This document shows, piece after piece, positions 1 through 11,463 of a stretch of 64,000 nt of DNA (position 1 is the stretch's first letter; each line of letters starts with the position of its first letter). The notes beneath the pieces were generated by a model. The model worked only from the letters and a program-made list of their open reading frames with translations. It was not told where the DNA came from and did not search any database. The stretch spans positions 68,008,501 through 68,072,500 of the forward strand of contig NC_091263.1 of assembly GCF_042477335.2 (NCBI RefSeq), given 5' to 3'. Source of the DNA: Ovis canadensis. Taxonomy: Eukaryota; Chordata; Mammalia; Artiodactyla; Bovidae. The position numbers and the translations under genes were made by a program.

Positions 1-320
1 ACCCTATGGACTGTAGCCCACCAGGCTCCTTGTCCATGGGATTCTCCAGGCAAGAATACTGGAGTGGGTTGCCACGCCCTCCTCCAGGGAATCTTCCCGA
101 CCCAGGGATTGAACCCGTGTGTCTTACATCCTGGAGAAAGAAACGGCAACCCACTCCAGTATTCATGCCTGGAAAATCCCATGGACCGAGGAGCCTGGTG
201 GGCTACAATCCATGGGGTCGCAGAGTCGGACACGACTGAGCGACCTCTGTGTGTGTGTGTGTCTTGCATCCTCTGCATTGGCAAGCGGGTGCTTAGCCAC
301 TTGCGCCACCTGGGAAGCCC
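1..320 (-). mobile_element. Bov-tA SINE (minus) interrupted by a second SINE (plus)
   Basis: Positions 1-132 and 261-320 form one minus-strand SINE; the A-part is cut by the window start, and its tRNA-like head ends at gccacctgggaagccc. A plus-strand Bov-A-type copy with a TG tail occupies about 133-260. The junctions carry 12-bp direct repeats differing at one base (gtcttacatcct at 121-132, gtcttgcatcct at 261-272), which marks the inner copy as the later insertion. The two form an inverted pair. Confidence 0.85.
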
Positions 321-767
321 AAATATGTCAAGAGAGAAGGGGAACTCACAAAGAGTCACATGTTGGAGAGAAACATTTGCTCGTCTTTTGTAGGTTTTTA
401 TAATACATTGAAAGGGACATTAGCTATTTGGGCTGTCTGTAACAATAATACAGAATTCATTAGAGAGACATTCCCTGTCCCAGGAGGTTGCTGGGCTCAG
501 ACCACAGTTGGAACAGGGGGGCCATATAGAGTCGGGCCAAGGAAACTGTTGCAGAACCACCAAGTCTTGGTTGCAATGATAATTCTAAAACCATGCTATT
601 TATTAATCACTCATAGTAAACAATCAGTAACAACCTGTCAAATGAAGAGAGAGATTTCTTTGGAGCGTCTACAATGTGTGAGGTGCAGATACTGGAGGCC
701 GTGATAATCTCCCTTTTGTCAAAGTCATTTAGCACCCCTTGACCAGACCTCACTTTGAAACAGGCTA
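321..767. other. No gene seen
   Basis: Non-repetitive to the eye, without splice-supported coding sequence. The short frames here are chance frames. Confidence 0.5.
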
Positions 768-957
768 TATTGGAGCTTCAGCATCAGCCCTTCTAATGAA
801 TATTCAGGACTGATTTCCTTTAGGATGGACTGCTTGGATCTCCTTGCAGTCCAAGGGACTCTCAAGAGTCTTTTCCAAAACCACAGTTCAAAAGCATCAA
901 TTCTTCGGTGCTCAGCTTTCTTTATAGTCCAACTCTCACATCCATATCTCACATCTT
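768..957 (-). mobile_element. BovB LINE fragment
   Basis: The antisense strand matches the conserved BovB segment that encodes the C-terminal part of the reverse transcriptase (motif family CESWT...RRIDAFE...LLRVPWTAR). It is truncated at both ends and contains substitutions. Confidence 0.85.
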
Positions 958-1557
958 ACATCAAAACAGCATTCCCCTTTGAATGTACACATTGTCATGT
1001 GTTGAAATTTTAGTAGGTAAAGCAGTATCTTTTCTGATGTATTTCATTCAGTTTCCTGATTTTTCTGATCTATAGAGTTCCTGTAAAAATGTAATTATAT
1101 TATAATCCTTTTTTATCATTACTTCAGGAAGGTACTCACAGACATATTTCCTAGAAATGTTGAATGGGTGTCCTAGTGGGTGTCCTCCTGCTGATCCTTC
1201 CAATGTTTTTATCTTAGGATAAATCTGCTTCTAAGATCTAGTTTAATTTGAATGTAAAATGGTCCTATTTATGCAATCCTTTAAAAACTGATTTACCAAC
1301 AGAGGATACTTAAAATCTTTAAAATATAATGCAGCTGCAGTGTATCTTTAGTCCTCCTTTGCCGCTGTGGTAGGACTGGGACAGTCAGGCGGGTGCTAAC
1401 AGAGGCCCTTGGAACTAAGGGTGGTCATCGCGCTCAGTGCAGGGTCCGTGGTTCTTGTGGCGTTCATCTCCTTCCCTAAAAATCAAAGGGGGGAAAGTAG
1501 AGTCCGTGGCACTTTTTCCTCAACTAACATTCATTGGTCAAAGCCTTATCCACCTCT
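958..1557. other. AT-rich intergenic DNA, no gene seen
   Basis: AT-rich with no recognisable repeat or exon structure. Confidence 0.45.
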
Positions 1558-2033
1558 GTTGTTGTTCAGTTGCTCAGTTGTGTCTGATTCTGTGACCCCA
1601 CGGACTGCCGCACACCAGGCTTCCCTCTCCTTCACCATCTCCTGGAGCTTGCTCAAACTCATGTCCATTGAGTCCGTGATGCTATCCAACCATCTCATCC
1701 TCTATTGCCCCTTCTCCTCCTGCCCTCAGTCTTTCGCAGCATCAAGGTCTTTTCCAGTGAATCCGCTCTTTGCATAACGTGGCCAAAGTATTGGAGCTTT
1801 AGCATCAGTCCTTCCAATGAATCATTCGGGTTGATTTTCTTTAGGATTGACTGGTTTGATCTCCTTATAGTCCAAGGGACTCTCAAGAGTCTTCTCCAGC
1901 ACCACAATTTTAAAGCATCAGTTCTTCGGTCCTCGGCATTCTTTATGGTCCAGCTCTCACATCCATATGCGATTACTGGAAAAACCATAACTTTGACTGA
2001 TTGGACCTTTGTTGGCAAAACTAACATGTAGTT
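1558..2033 (-). mobile_element. BovB LINE 3' fragment
   Basis: This copy runs from the BovB 3' end (ttgctcagttgtgtctgattc in minus sense) into the reverse-transcriptase C-terminal coding region. The antisense frame at 1695-2027 is a decayed remnant with several substitutions, not a host gene. Confidence 0.9.
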
Positions 2034-3000
2034 CAGTTCAAACTACCTCTGAACTGCCACTTAATCTCCATCATGATGTCCCATAAGTGACTCTAGGCTG
2101 GAGGAGATTGAACAAGCACAGTCGTGGCTCCTTCCTCCCTGCTTTCATCCCTCTCCCCATCCTCAGCTCCAGTGGAGCCCCCAGGACACATAGTGCCAGA
2201 ACCGCAGTATCAAAAGGGCATGGGATGAATAAGCCAAACCCAGTCAGGTTCTCCCACTGAACTGCACAGGGTTATTTAGGCTTGGCCCATTCCTGTTGCT
2301 TATTCTAGGTTTCTCAGAGGATATCTGAGTCGCCTTCTGGAAGAGGTGGGCACATGGACAGCTCTGTCCATAGACTGCCTTGGGAAGTTCAGCCTCCCCT
2401 TGACTGTAGGTGGTTCTTATTGTGCTGGGACCCACGTTGGCCTGCTGGTCCCAGGCCAATGCTTGTTTGCCACCAGCTGCCCACACTTGGGTGGGTTGGC
2501 AGGGCCTGCGCGTCAACTCTTGCTCTTCTTGCTGCTGTCCACTTTCTGCTCACTTTATTCCTCACTGACGTGTAGCTTAGAAGTGGGTGGGGAAAGGACG
2601 CTGTTGCAGAGTCCAGCGCTTTGGTGTCCCCTTTGGAAGGGATGGCCTTGGAACAGAAACTACGGCAACTCACAATGCACTGGGAAAATGAGATGCCTTC
2701 TCTGAAGCAAGTGGCAAAGCCGGAATGGTTCATGATCCTGTTCTGATCGTCCTCTTTGGAAATACCAATGGACTCACCTGGAGAAACTTGGAAGATAAGT
2801 TTGCCCAGAGAAGAAATTAGGAATTATTCAGCCAAAATGGTTTTATGGTATTTTGGAAGTGTTATTTCCTTATCCCAGTCTCTTATTCTTCATACTCTAA
2901 TGTGGCTGTTTGATCTGTATACACATTTAAAATATAGAGACAGGGTAAAAAAAAAAAGTGAAAAGTAATGGATATTTGTAAACAGTCATTTAAAAAGCAC
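2034..3000. other. Flank beyond the CCR9 3' end
   Basis: No repeat or coding exon recognised. A short A-run lies at 2948-2957. Frames on both strands at 2244-2733 overlap each other and lack splice support. Confidence 0.5.
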
Positions 3001-3020
3001 TTTTCTAATAAATGAAAATA

Positions 3021-3026
3021 TTTAAT
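3021..3026 (-). promoter_or_regulatory. CCR9: Candidate CCR9 polyadenylation signal (ATTAAA)
   Basis: TTTAAT on the plus strand reads ATTAAA on the CCR9 strand, about 1.08 kb past the stop codon. A long U-rich stretch follows at about 2940-2965. That would give a 3'UTR of about 1.1 kb, close to what I recall for human CCR9. No AATAAA was seen in the CCR9 direction between this site and the stop codon. Transcript evidence is needed to fix the true end. Confidence 0.4.
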
Positions 3027-4105
3027 GTGATAAATTTGCCAAATAGTAAAAAGAGACACAAAGGTAAGTTACATTTTTTTTCAGCCTAATCTCTAAGTTG
3101 AAAGCTTTTTTAAAAATGTTAGCATTATACAATATGAAAAAGAGAAGCATGGAGGCAAATATCCGTCCAGTGGCCTCAGAAACAAGAGGGCAAATAGGGC
3201 CAGTCCATTGTATAGGGAACAGAGTGGACCATCATACCAGCCACTCAATAGAGTGAGCCCATAGTGGAGCCAGGTCCCCACCAACCCAGGTTCTTAATCT
3301 CCCTGCACGGGTTGTGAAGACCACTTCGATGGCACCAGGGGACAAGCTGACTCCTGCCCAGATCAGCGTGGCAGTCAGGTGAGGAATCACAGGGCCTCCA
3401 GAAGACGTGCGTTGGAAGCCAGCAGAGTTCAGGTGACATGCTCGTACGGCCAGTCGCCCAAAGGCTCACTGACCAGTGCTGCAGATAGTTTCAGAACAGG
3501 AACAAGGACCCTCACTGGCCCCAAAGAGATCAAGGAGAGCAGAAGGGAATTAGATCCGAGGTTGTTTGGAAGGATCTAGATCAACACCTGCCATGGGTAT
3601 CAGCCCCCAAAACCAGAGCAGAAATTCTCCAAAGACAGAAGCTTTCATGAAGCCTTGTGCATTCATGGACTGTGGCAGTGGCCGATGCTTCTGTGTCTTC
3701 TTTTGGAAGAGATGCCGTCAAGAACTAAAGCCACAGCGATTCCCAGGGCTCCGAGAAATCAAATGCCTCCTCCAGGGCTCAGCTGCATTAATGCTCAGGC
3801 AAGTGGCAAAGCCACGGAGGCCTGCAGTGTCTGTCATTCATTAATCCTCCTCTGAAAACCACAGGCTTTGCAGCCAGGAGCCAGGCAGCAGTCTCCTGGG
3901 ATGGCCAGTCAGTTTTAAAGAGTCCAACTTGGCAAATCCTGACCAAAAGTAATAATGCTATTCAAATTCATCCCTTTCTGAGTTTTCTATTTCCCTTTTC
4001 TCACTGCTTCTCCTTCTCCACTTTCCCTCTGGCCTGTCAGTAAGGGAAGCTGTCTCTGAATTTCTGGACACTTCCAAAAGGACCGCCCACCTCAGAGAAG
4101 CCACC

Positions 4106-5188
4106 TCACAAGGAGAGAGCCCCTGAGGTTGTCTCCAGCAGCATAGATGACAGCTTCAGGCTTCCCTCTCTCCTCGTGAATGAAACCCACTGAGCCTGGC
4201 TAATGCAGCCCAGGTTCTTCAGGGTCTTCACAAGATCCCGGCGGAACCTCTCACCCACAAAAACGTAGAGAACAGGGTTCAGGCAACTGTGGAAAAAGGC
4301 CACGGTCTGAGTGACCTGGAAGCAGATGTCAATTTTGATGGAGAGGGCACAGCTGGAGATGAACGTGGCGTAGGCATCGATGGTCTGCACCAGCAGAACA
4401 CAGTTGTGGGGGAACTGAGACAGGACGAAGACGGTGAGCACAGTGATGGTAACCTTGAGGGCCTTGTGCTTGGAGGACTTCTTGGCCCGGATCAGGGTGT
4501 GGATGATGATGGCATAGCAGCAAGCCATGACCACAAAGGGGAGGAAGAAGCCCAGGGTGACCTTCAGGGTCAAGACAGCCGACTTGAGTTTGGTACTCTC
4601 GTTGCTGGAGTAGACCACGGTGCAGATAGCAGTTCCGTGTTCCTCCTTGACTTGGCTGTACAGGAGCTCCGGGAGGCAGAGCGCGGCCGCCATCACCCAG
4701 ATGGTAAAGCAGACCATCTTGCTGTACAGGAGCCTTTTCTGCCTCCACATCTGCGCCCTCATGGCCTGCGCGATGGCGATGTACCTGTCCACACTGATGC
4801 ACATGATGAGCAGCACGCAGCTGTAGAAGTTCATCTTGTACATGCTGTTGACCACCTTGCACATGAAGGTCTGGAATTTCCACTGGTCAGCGGCGGCAAT
4901 GGCCCAGAAGGGCAGGGTGGTGAGAAAGAGGAGGTCAGCGATGGCCAAATTGAGAAGGAACATGTCAGTCATGGTCTTCACTCTCGTGCAGTACCAGTAG
5001 ACCAGGATGACGAGGCTGTTGCCCACGGCGCCCACGATGAACACGAGCCAGTACAGGGGCGGGAGGAAGTGGCCCGCAAACTGCCTGACGTGGCTTTTCT
5101 CACAGAAGTAGTCTGTCAAGTTGGTGTCATACTCCATGGGCAGCGTGCCATCGTAGCCGTAGTCATCTGACGGGTTAAGGATTAGGCT
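4106..5188 (-). CDS. CCR9: C-C chemokine receptor type 9, main coding exon (residues 8-367)
   Basis: This exon encodes nearly all of a seven-transmembrane chemokine receptor that binds CCL25 and signals through Gi at the plasma membrane of thymocytes and gut-homing T cells (known for the family). With the start exon at 11702-11722 the protein is 367 residues; human CCR9 isoform A is 369. Visible marks: acidic, tyrosine-rich N-terminus (Y17, Y19, Y27, Y34, candidate sulfation sites), N-glycosylation sequon NLT at 30, GN in TM1 (N64), LAIAD in TM2 (D92), DRY at 141-143, NPVLY at 311-315. Conserved disulfide cysteines are C117 and C196; C36 should pair with the ECL3 cysteine in FISSC. The C-terminus is Ser/Thr-rich. 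The frame opens from a splice acceptor (ctccttgcag before AGC at 5188), so the upstream in-frame TTG is intronic. From memory it is near-identical to human CCR9 throughout TM1-TM7; identification is secure. Confidence 0.98.
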   Translation of the reverse strand, partial: SLILNPSDDYGYDGTLPMEYDTNLTDYFCEKSHVRQFAGHFLPPLYWLVFIVGAVGNSLVILVYWYCTRVKTMTDMFLLNLAIADLLFLTTLPFWAIAAADQWKFQTFMCKVVNSMYKMNFYSCVLLIMCISVDRYIAIAQAMRAQMWRQKRLLYSKMVCFTIWVMAAALCLPELLYSQVKEEHGTAICTVVYSSNESTKLKSAVLTLKVTLGFFLPFVVMACCYAIIIHTLIRAKKSSKHKALKVTITVLTVFVLSQFPHNCVLLVQTIDAYATFISSCALSIKIDICFQVTQTVAFFHSCLNPVLYVFVGERFRRDLVKTLKNLGCISQAQWVSFTRREGSLKLSSMLLETTSGALSL

Positions 5189-5679
5189 CTGCAAGGAGAC
5201 ACAGGCGACACTGGGTCAGGGGCTGGCTTTTCAGTCTGATGGCAAAGGCACGGAGCCCTTGAACCTTCCAACCCCAAAAGGCTGTGAGAAGGCAGAAGAA
5301 ATGTGTGTGTAGGAAATAGGAATTCTGAGAGCATCTGCTTAGATTGTAAATGATTTATTTATTCAACAAATGTTTATTAAGCAGGAGCTGAAGAGTCAAG
5401 TGTGGTTGCCACTCTCAAGGAACTTTCCCCCTCTGGGAAGAGACACGCAAGCAAAGGAACAGTCACAGCCCACGTGACAGGTGCTCCATCGGGATGGAGG
5501 AGGGTCTCGGGGCCACTGGCCGGCGAACTCATCCAGCGAATTCGACGAGCCTGATTGCTCCTTCTCCTGCCTACTCTGCACTCCCTGAGAGGTCCCCAGA
5601 GGCTTTCACACTTCTCTGGCTCCAGATTCCCCCGAATCCTCTGAAAGCTACGGATCCTCTGTTGAGCAGCAACAGTCAC

Positions 5680-6052
5680 ACACGCACCCAGTTACACGTG
5701 TGCACACACATGAGCACACACGCTTATGTATACACCCTCACGCACATGCACATACACAGGAACCAGCACACGCTGCGTGATTTCAGGGCCCCTTGTTGAG
5801 AATTTGTTACGAATTTCAAGACAGTAGAGCATTAAATCAAGCAACACTTCTAAGCATGAGGCCCTTGCCACCCGCCCATGAAGCCAGCCCTCACAAGTCC
5901 TCACATTTACAGACGCATGCACACAAGCGTGCCTACACGAATACACATACATATTCACATGTACACACCCCTGCACATACGTGCACACATTCAGACACCT
6001 GTACTCACACCCTCACAATGTGCATACAAGCACGCATGCACACACACACCCC
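5680..6052. repeat. Imperfect CA/TG-rich tracts
   Basis: Two degenerate alternating purine-pyrimidine blocks (about 5680-5772 and 5905-6052) built from cacaca, catgca and acacgt variants. They flank a short non-repetitive spacer inside the CCR9 intron. Confidence 0.8.
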
Positions 6053-7047
6053 CTTAGATACAGCTAAGGACTCTCCAGGCATATTTTCAGAGTGATTGAA
6101 TTCACACATAAAAAACCTGGAATTGAATGAATTTCGTTGAGACCACAAGGCCAGCCTGTGTCATCCTTACAGGGTCAGAGTGCTGGGCATCTTTAGGGTG
6201 ATGACAGAGGAAGAGTTCGTGTCCTAGGCCAGGGGAAGCCTGGACACGCCTGTGTCGAGACTTGCACTCATAGCTTTGTCCGTCACTGGTGGGTAAACAC
6301 CCTTTGGCTCTCAGGCACAGGATCCTCTGAAAATCTCCCTGCAGATATAAATGTCAGGTATTTAGCAGCTTATTTGCTTCCCTACTGTCGGAGCCCCAAG
6401 TGCATGCCAGACCTTGTGTGGAGTACAGGATATGCATGCATTTAATCCGGGACCTTCTGGGTAGGGGTGGGCCCCTCGTCCAGATGAGGGGCAGCTGGCT
6501 TCCAGGAGGAATTCTGAGGTGGCCAGGCCATTTCTTCTGTCCTCTCTGCTCTCTCAGCCCTGGATACACTGCTCTGGCTGGAGAAGCCATCCACAAAGGC
6601 TGTTCTCAAGGTCTGGGTCAGAGTAAGACCTAGAGAGGTCACTGTAAGGATCTGAAATCCACTCATTTCCCACTCACTTTCCATCCAAGAGCACGCACTG
6701 GAGCCCCCTGGCTGAGGACTGGGTTGAGGATTTCCCACAAGCTGCCCTGAGTTTATCCCAGGGACTGTGTCGAGGTGGCTTCTAAGGAGCTTGCCGTGCA
6801 CCCTACCTCCAAGGGCGTTTCCGTCTAGCTCTGTGTCCACTCATCAAGACCTAGCTCAGACGTGCATTTGGCATTTACATATAAAAGAGATGTAAAGCAA
6901 CACTTTCATATTTCCTGAAGAACAAGTGAGAGTTTTTTTTAACTCATGAACCATATGAATTTTGTGACTGATGAGGATTCCCTTTGTAATTGGGAAGCTC
7001 AGTCAAACTGGTAGCCCAAGTATAGTAACCAAGTAAAACCCTTTGAT

Positions 7048-7569
7048 CAGTGCTGCCTAATAGGAAATAAGGCAACTCCTTAATTTTGCATTTTCTAGTA
7101 GCCAAGTGAAGTCAAAAGAAATAGGTAGGTCTCACCTTAATAATGTGTTTTATGAAACCTAGCATGTCTAAAATAATTCCGTTACGTAAGCAATGACTTC
7201 CCTGGTGGCTCAGATGGTAAAGTGCCTGCCTTCAGTGCAGAAGACCCAGGTTCAATCAATGGGTCGGGAAGATCTCCTGGAGAAGGAAATGGCAACCCAC
7301 TCTAGTATTCTTGCCTGGAAAATCGCATGGACGGAGGAACCTGGTAGACTACAGTCCATGGGGTTGCAAAGAGTCAGACACAACTGAGCAACTTCACTTT
7401 CACTTTCAAGCGGTATAAAAGTTATCAAGATATTTCACATCCTTTTGTTGCATAGACTATTTTTCGACTACGTGCATTTCGCAATCAAGGGACATCTTAG
7501 TTGGAGTGACCACATTTCAAGTGCTTACAGGCCCTGCGTGACTTGTGGCTACCGCATCAGACAGCTCAG
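7048..7569. mobile_element. hAT-Charlie (MER5A-like) element split by a SINE
   Basis: The left end begins cagtgctgcctaatagga and the right end finishes with the typical tgtggctaccgcatcagacag segment. Internal text such as ttctagtagcca, caccttaataatgtgttttat and agtgaccacatttcaagtgc fits MER5A-type DNA transposons from memory. A Bov-tA copy (7195-7409) interrupts it, so the DNA element is older. Confidence 0.7.
7195..7409 (+). mobile_element. Bov-tA SINE
   Basis: It has the tRNA-Glu-derived head (cttccctggtggctcagatgg, B-box-like ggttcaatc) followed by the Bov-A body and a ctttcactttca tail. It sits within the older hAT element. Confidence 0.92.
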
Positions 7570-8677
7570 TTTTAGGCTGAAAACTCAAGTTCTAACTCTT
7601 CCTGTTTTCTCGCTGTTCTGTCCATTTGCTCTGACCCTGTTTGAACGTATGTCCTTTCTCTTCTGTTGTATGCACTCAGTAACTGCCTCTTGCCTCTTAC
7701 GGAACATGACAGGGGCCGTGGGAACAGAGTAAAACAGGGTGTCATTACTGCTGGGGAGTGCTCAGTCTCTCTGTGATGGGGTTGACCCTTCTCTGCCACA
7801 TCTTACTGGAATGTCTAGAGGTTCTCTTTCCCAAGGTTTCCCTTGAAACATTTCTTAGCAAATTGTGTTGTTCTTAGACCCTTTTAAAAACATGATATCT
7901 TCACCAGCTAGACGACTGCTCACAGCCTGTGGTCCCCCATGAGCAGTGGTCTGAGCCAGATCTAGAATCTTCTCTCACTGTGAGGAGCAGCAATCCGTGG
8001 CAGGGGCGGGGGGTGGGGGTGGGCCCAGACCTGGCCAGGATGGATGGTGTTTGTGTGAAGATCCCACCATCTTATTCCTTGACTAACTAAGAGGTCATCA
8101 TGATCACCTTAAGCTTGAGAAACAGCACTTTATTTCTTGTTCATTGGCAATAAATAATGTGATTTGTTCACTCATTCAGCAAGAATTTACTAAGCATAGT
8201 AAAACTACATAGTAAAACTACATGCCAGGCAAGGAAACCACTTGCAAAGGACAGTGTTCTTGCCAGTGATGGTAAGAGCAGTGGAGCAAGCCACGAGAAA
8301 GGTCCCTGACTCGCCTGTCATGGGATGGGGGGAGGGTGGTCCGCCTGCATGCGGGGTCCTGAGCTCCACAGCACAGAGGGGCCCTAGACAGGGCAGTATC
8401 GTGGGATGGCTCTGATTCCCAGTGGGCTACTTAATTGGAGTGTTGATATCATTTGGATGATTTTTAGAATTTTGATCAAGAAGAGAAGTGCCTAATAGTC
8501 ACACATCTAAGTAAGTGAGAGACTGTCTCACAGCATGCCCAGGGACTGGCCTGGAACTCAGCAGCGGGGGCCGCCTTCTGCTCACATGGGCTTTGGTTTC
8601 TGCCCCAGACAGAGCTTTTAGAGGCTCAACAGGTTTTAGAATGACTTTCAGATGTTAGAGACCATCTTATAGAGGGG

Positions 8678-8981
8678 GGCTTCCCTGATAGCTAGTTGGT
8701 AAAGAATCTGCCTGCTATGCAGGAGACTCGAGTTTGATTCCTGGGTCGGGAAGATCCGCTGGAGAAGGATAGGCTACCCACACCAGTATTCTTGAGCTTC
8801 CCTTGTGGTTCAACTGGTAAAGAATCCGCCTGCAATGCGGGAGACCTGGGTTCGATACCTGGGTTAGGACGATCCCCTGGAGAAGGGAAAGGCTACCCAC
8901 ACCAGTATTTTGGCCTGGAGAATTCCATAGACTGTATAGTCCATGGGGTTGTAGAGTCGGACACGACTGAGTGGTTTTCAC
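8678..8981 (+). mobile_element. Bov-tA SINE with two tandem tRNA-like units
   Basis: Unit one (8678-8793) stops after the ccagtattcttg motif and is followed at once by a second full head and body (8794-8981). Near-perfect flanking direct repeats (tatagagggg at 8668-8677, tatagaggagg at 8982-8992) show that the compound copy inserted as one unit. Confidence 0.88.
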
Positions 8982-9149
8982 TATAGAGGAGGAGACAGAC
9001 CCAAGGAACAGAAGGTTCTGGCCCAAACCCTCTCCCCCTGGGGGACAGTCAAGGCCAGAGCCAGCCCCCTGCCCCTCAGCCCCAGGCTGGGCCACTTGTA
9101 GCCCCTCCAGACCCGGCACCTTGCCCTGCACCTTCCGATGTTGTCACTG

Positions 9150-9565
9150 TCATTTGTTGTTGTTCAGGCACTAATTCGTGGCTGACTTTTGTCAGGCTCC
9201 TCTGTCCTTTGTCTCCTGGAGCTTTCTCAAACTCATTTCCATTGAGTCAGTGATGCCATCCAGCCGTCTCATCCTCTGCGGCCCCCTTCTCCTCCAGCCC
9301 TCAATGTTTTCCAGCATCAGAGTCTTTTCCAATGAGTTGACTCTTTGCATCAGGTGGCCAAAGTATTAGAGCTTCAGCTTCAGTCCTTACAGTGAATATT
9401 CACGGTTGGTTTCCTTTAGGATGGATTGGTCTGATCGCCTTGCTGTCCAAAGGACTCTCTCAAGAGTCTTCTCCAGCACCACAATTCGAAAGCATCATTT
9501 CTTTGTCGCTCAGCCTTCATGGTCCAACGCTCATATCTGTACGTGACTGCCGGAAAAGCCATACC
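9150..9565 (-). mobile_element. BovB LINE 3' fragment
   Basis: Antisense BovB 3' end and reverse-transcriptase C-terminal segment, with small deletions and a degraded frame. It stops at a junction with GC-rich DNA near 9566. Confidence 0.88.
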
Positions 9566-10480
9566 TCGCGGTGGCCACACCAAGCCTGAGCCTCAGTGTC
9601 TGGGTCCCAGCACCTGAGCCGAGCGCCTGTCAGATCCCCCATCTGCATCCTCCCCCCACCCATCCCGGAAAGACTGTGGGCACCAGAGGATGCCCTGTGG
9701 CTTCCTCTGCCCAGGGCAGCTGGGAACTGCCTTTTGCTGGGGGCAAACCTCAGTGCACAGCAGATAAGGGGCCTGCCCTGCCTGCCAGTGCCCGCCGCCA
9801 GGCGCTCTACCCGACAGGCCCCGGCTCCCGAGCCTGTGCAGGTGTGTCTTCCTCCCTTTGGCAGCCCTTGGCCCAGACATTGAAGAAGCTGCAGCTCCTG
9901 GACTCCATCTTCCCCCGACTTTCCGAGGCCTCCCTCCTGACTCTTGTCTCGGGATACCCTCCCCCGGCTCCAGGCACCTCTGGGGAAAGGCCACTGTGGA
10001 GGGCCAAGGCCATATCCTTCCCTGCTCCTTATACCAGGATGGGCACCTGGAGAGAGGAGACGGGGGCCTGGAGAGAAGAGGAGGGAGACAGGCAGGGAGG
10101 GTGGTGGGAGTGGGCAAGCCCCCCCCCCTTCGGGGAGGGGCGGCTTTCAGCCAGTGAGCCGCGTGGACACTCGCCTTCAGGGAGGAGCCTGGGAAGCCGG
10201 GGCCACGCCCCCAGCGCTCCTCGTCCTTTGTGCCATTTGACCATGAACCCTCCACCCCTCCTCCCGCGTGGCTTTCCTCGTCTGTTAGCGTGGCTCCGCC
10301 TTTGCTGTGAGACCACGGCGCCCTGGGTGGTGACTGGCACACGGCCAGTCTCAGAAGAGCGGCCCCAGGAGAGTCATGGCTGTTGACCAAGGTCATAGCC
10401 ACAGAGGTCACAGCTTGTCCCCGTGTCGGCGGTGCTGGACGCCTCTTGACCACAAAAGGGCATTATCTGAGCGCATTTCC
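9566..10480. other. GC-rich block without an assignable gene
   Basis: This stretch is C/G-rich with scattered CpGs, unlike the AT-rich flanks. Long frames exist on both strands (271 codons plus, 286 codons minus) because stop codons are rare at this composition. They are Pro/Gly/Ser/Arg-rich, resemble no family and lack splice structure. It may be a weak CpG island or intronic regulatory element of CCR9. Confidence 0.5.
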
Positions 10481-10657
10481 TTCCTTTCTGGGGCTGCCTT
10501 GCAAAGTTCGGATATTTTTCCAAGATCCCAAATGATAAAACCGAATGACTGACGTTATCAGCCCTGTTTCCAGCATCAGGGATAAAGAGCAGATTCTGTC
10601 TCAGGAGAAACTACGGTTCTAACTTTGGTCAGAAAAATAGAGACTTATTTTGTTAGT

Positions 10658-10862
10658 TCATCTTTCCAGGTGGCACTAGTACAGAACCTGCCTGCCAGTG
10701 CAGGAGACATCAGACACTCGGTTCGATCCCTGGGTCAGGAAGATCACCTAAAGGAGGGCACGGCAGCCCCAGGCCCTAGCCCGGCGGATCCCACAGACAG
10801 GAGCCTGGCAGGCTGCAGTCTGTAGGGTTGCAGAGTCGAACACAACTGAAGTGACTTAACGT
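10658..10862 (+). mobile_element. Bov-tA SINE (diverged)
   Basis: Recognisable head (ccaggtggcactagta), ggttcgatccctgggtcagg and a gactgaag-like tail region. It is more diverged than its neighbours. Confidence 0.85.
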
Positions 10863-11463
10863 GCACCTTGTTACTTCAGCAGGTCCAAAATAATCGTCTT
10901 TTTGTCATTGCTGTTGTTACGGGAAACATGATGACGTATGCTATGCTGAATATCATCAGCATATGATAAATAACTTGCTTGACGGTAGTGGTGGCAACCA
11001 CCACTCTCCATACAGCATGGAGGTCATTTGTCAACTCCACTAAGAATGTTTGACTTCAATACCTACATGTAAAACCCAGATTCTCCCTTTGAGAAAGCAA
11101 AATTAAAATCCTTAGATGTTTTTGTGAGCATTTAATATAAGTAAAGCATAGGAATTTTATTAGATTCTATAATTAATTATATTTGGCTGTAAACTCATGA
11201 ATGATTCTCTGGATCATAGCTGTACTCACTCATTTCTATGAGCCTCTTTCAGAAAAATATATATCATTATTTGCTTTTTTGTAAAGACTATATAAAGTTT
11301 GATAAGAATCACGACTAACATGCCCACCATGGGTCTTTTAAAAGCAAATGAATTCTTTGCCGTCTTTTGTCTGAGTTTCAGAACAGACACATGGGACTAG
11401 GCACATTGTAAAGATCATAAAACCCTCACCTATGAGTAAAACCTGAACCAGCCTTCTCCTCTG

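Noticed and set aside
4329-4883. 184-codon minus-strand frame overlapping CCR9
   Set aside because: Second frame of the CCR9 exon, His/Gln/Pro-rich with no homology.
4289-5170. 293-codon open frame on the plus strand
   Set aside because: It is the antisense shadow of the conserved CCR9 exon; its composition (Asp/Glu/His/Gly-rich) mirrors the receptor's codons and it has no family resemblance.
5192-5194. TTG as the CCR9 start
   Set aside because: It lies in the intron, two bases before the cag acceptor; the real start is the ATG at 11722.
7572-7799. ATGACACCCTGTTTTACT as the CCR9 start exon (similar to human MTPTDFT)
   Set aside because: No donor in the needed phase follows; the exon at 11702-11746 has acceptor, donor, phase and sequence all in place.
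9571-10453. Overlapping frames of 271 (plus) and 286 (minus) codons
   Set aside because: They arise from GC-rich composition; both strands open at once, low-complexity products, no domains, no splice sites.
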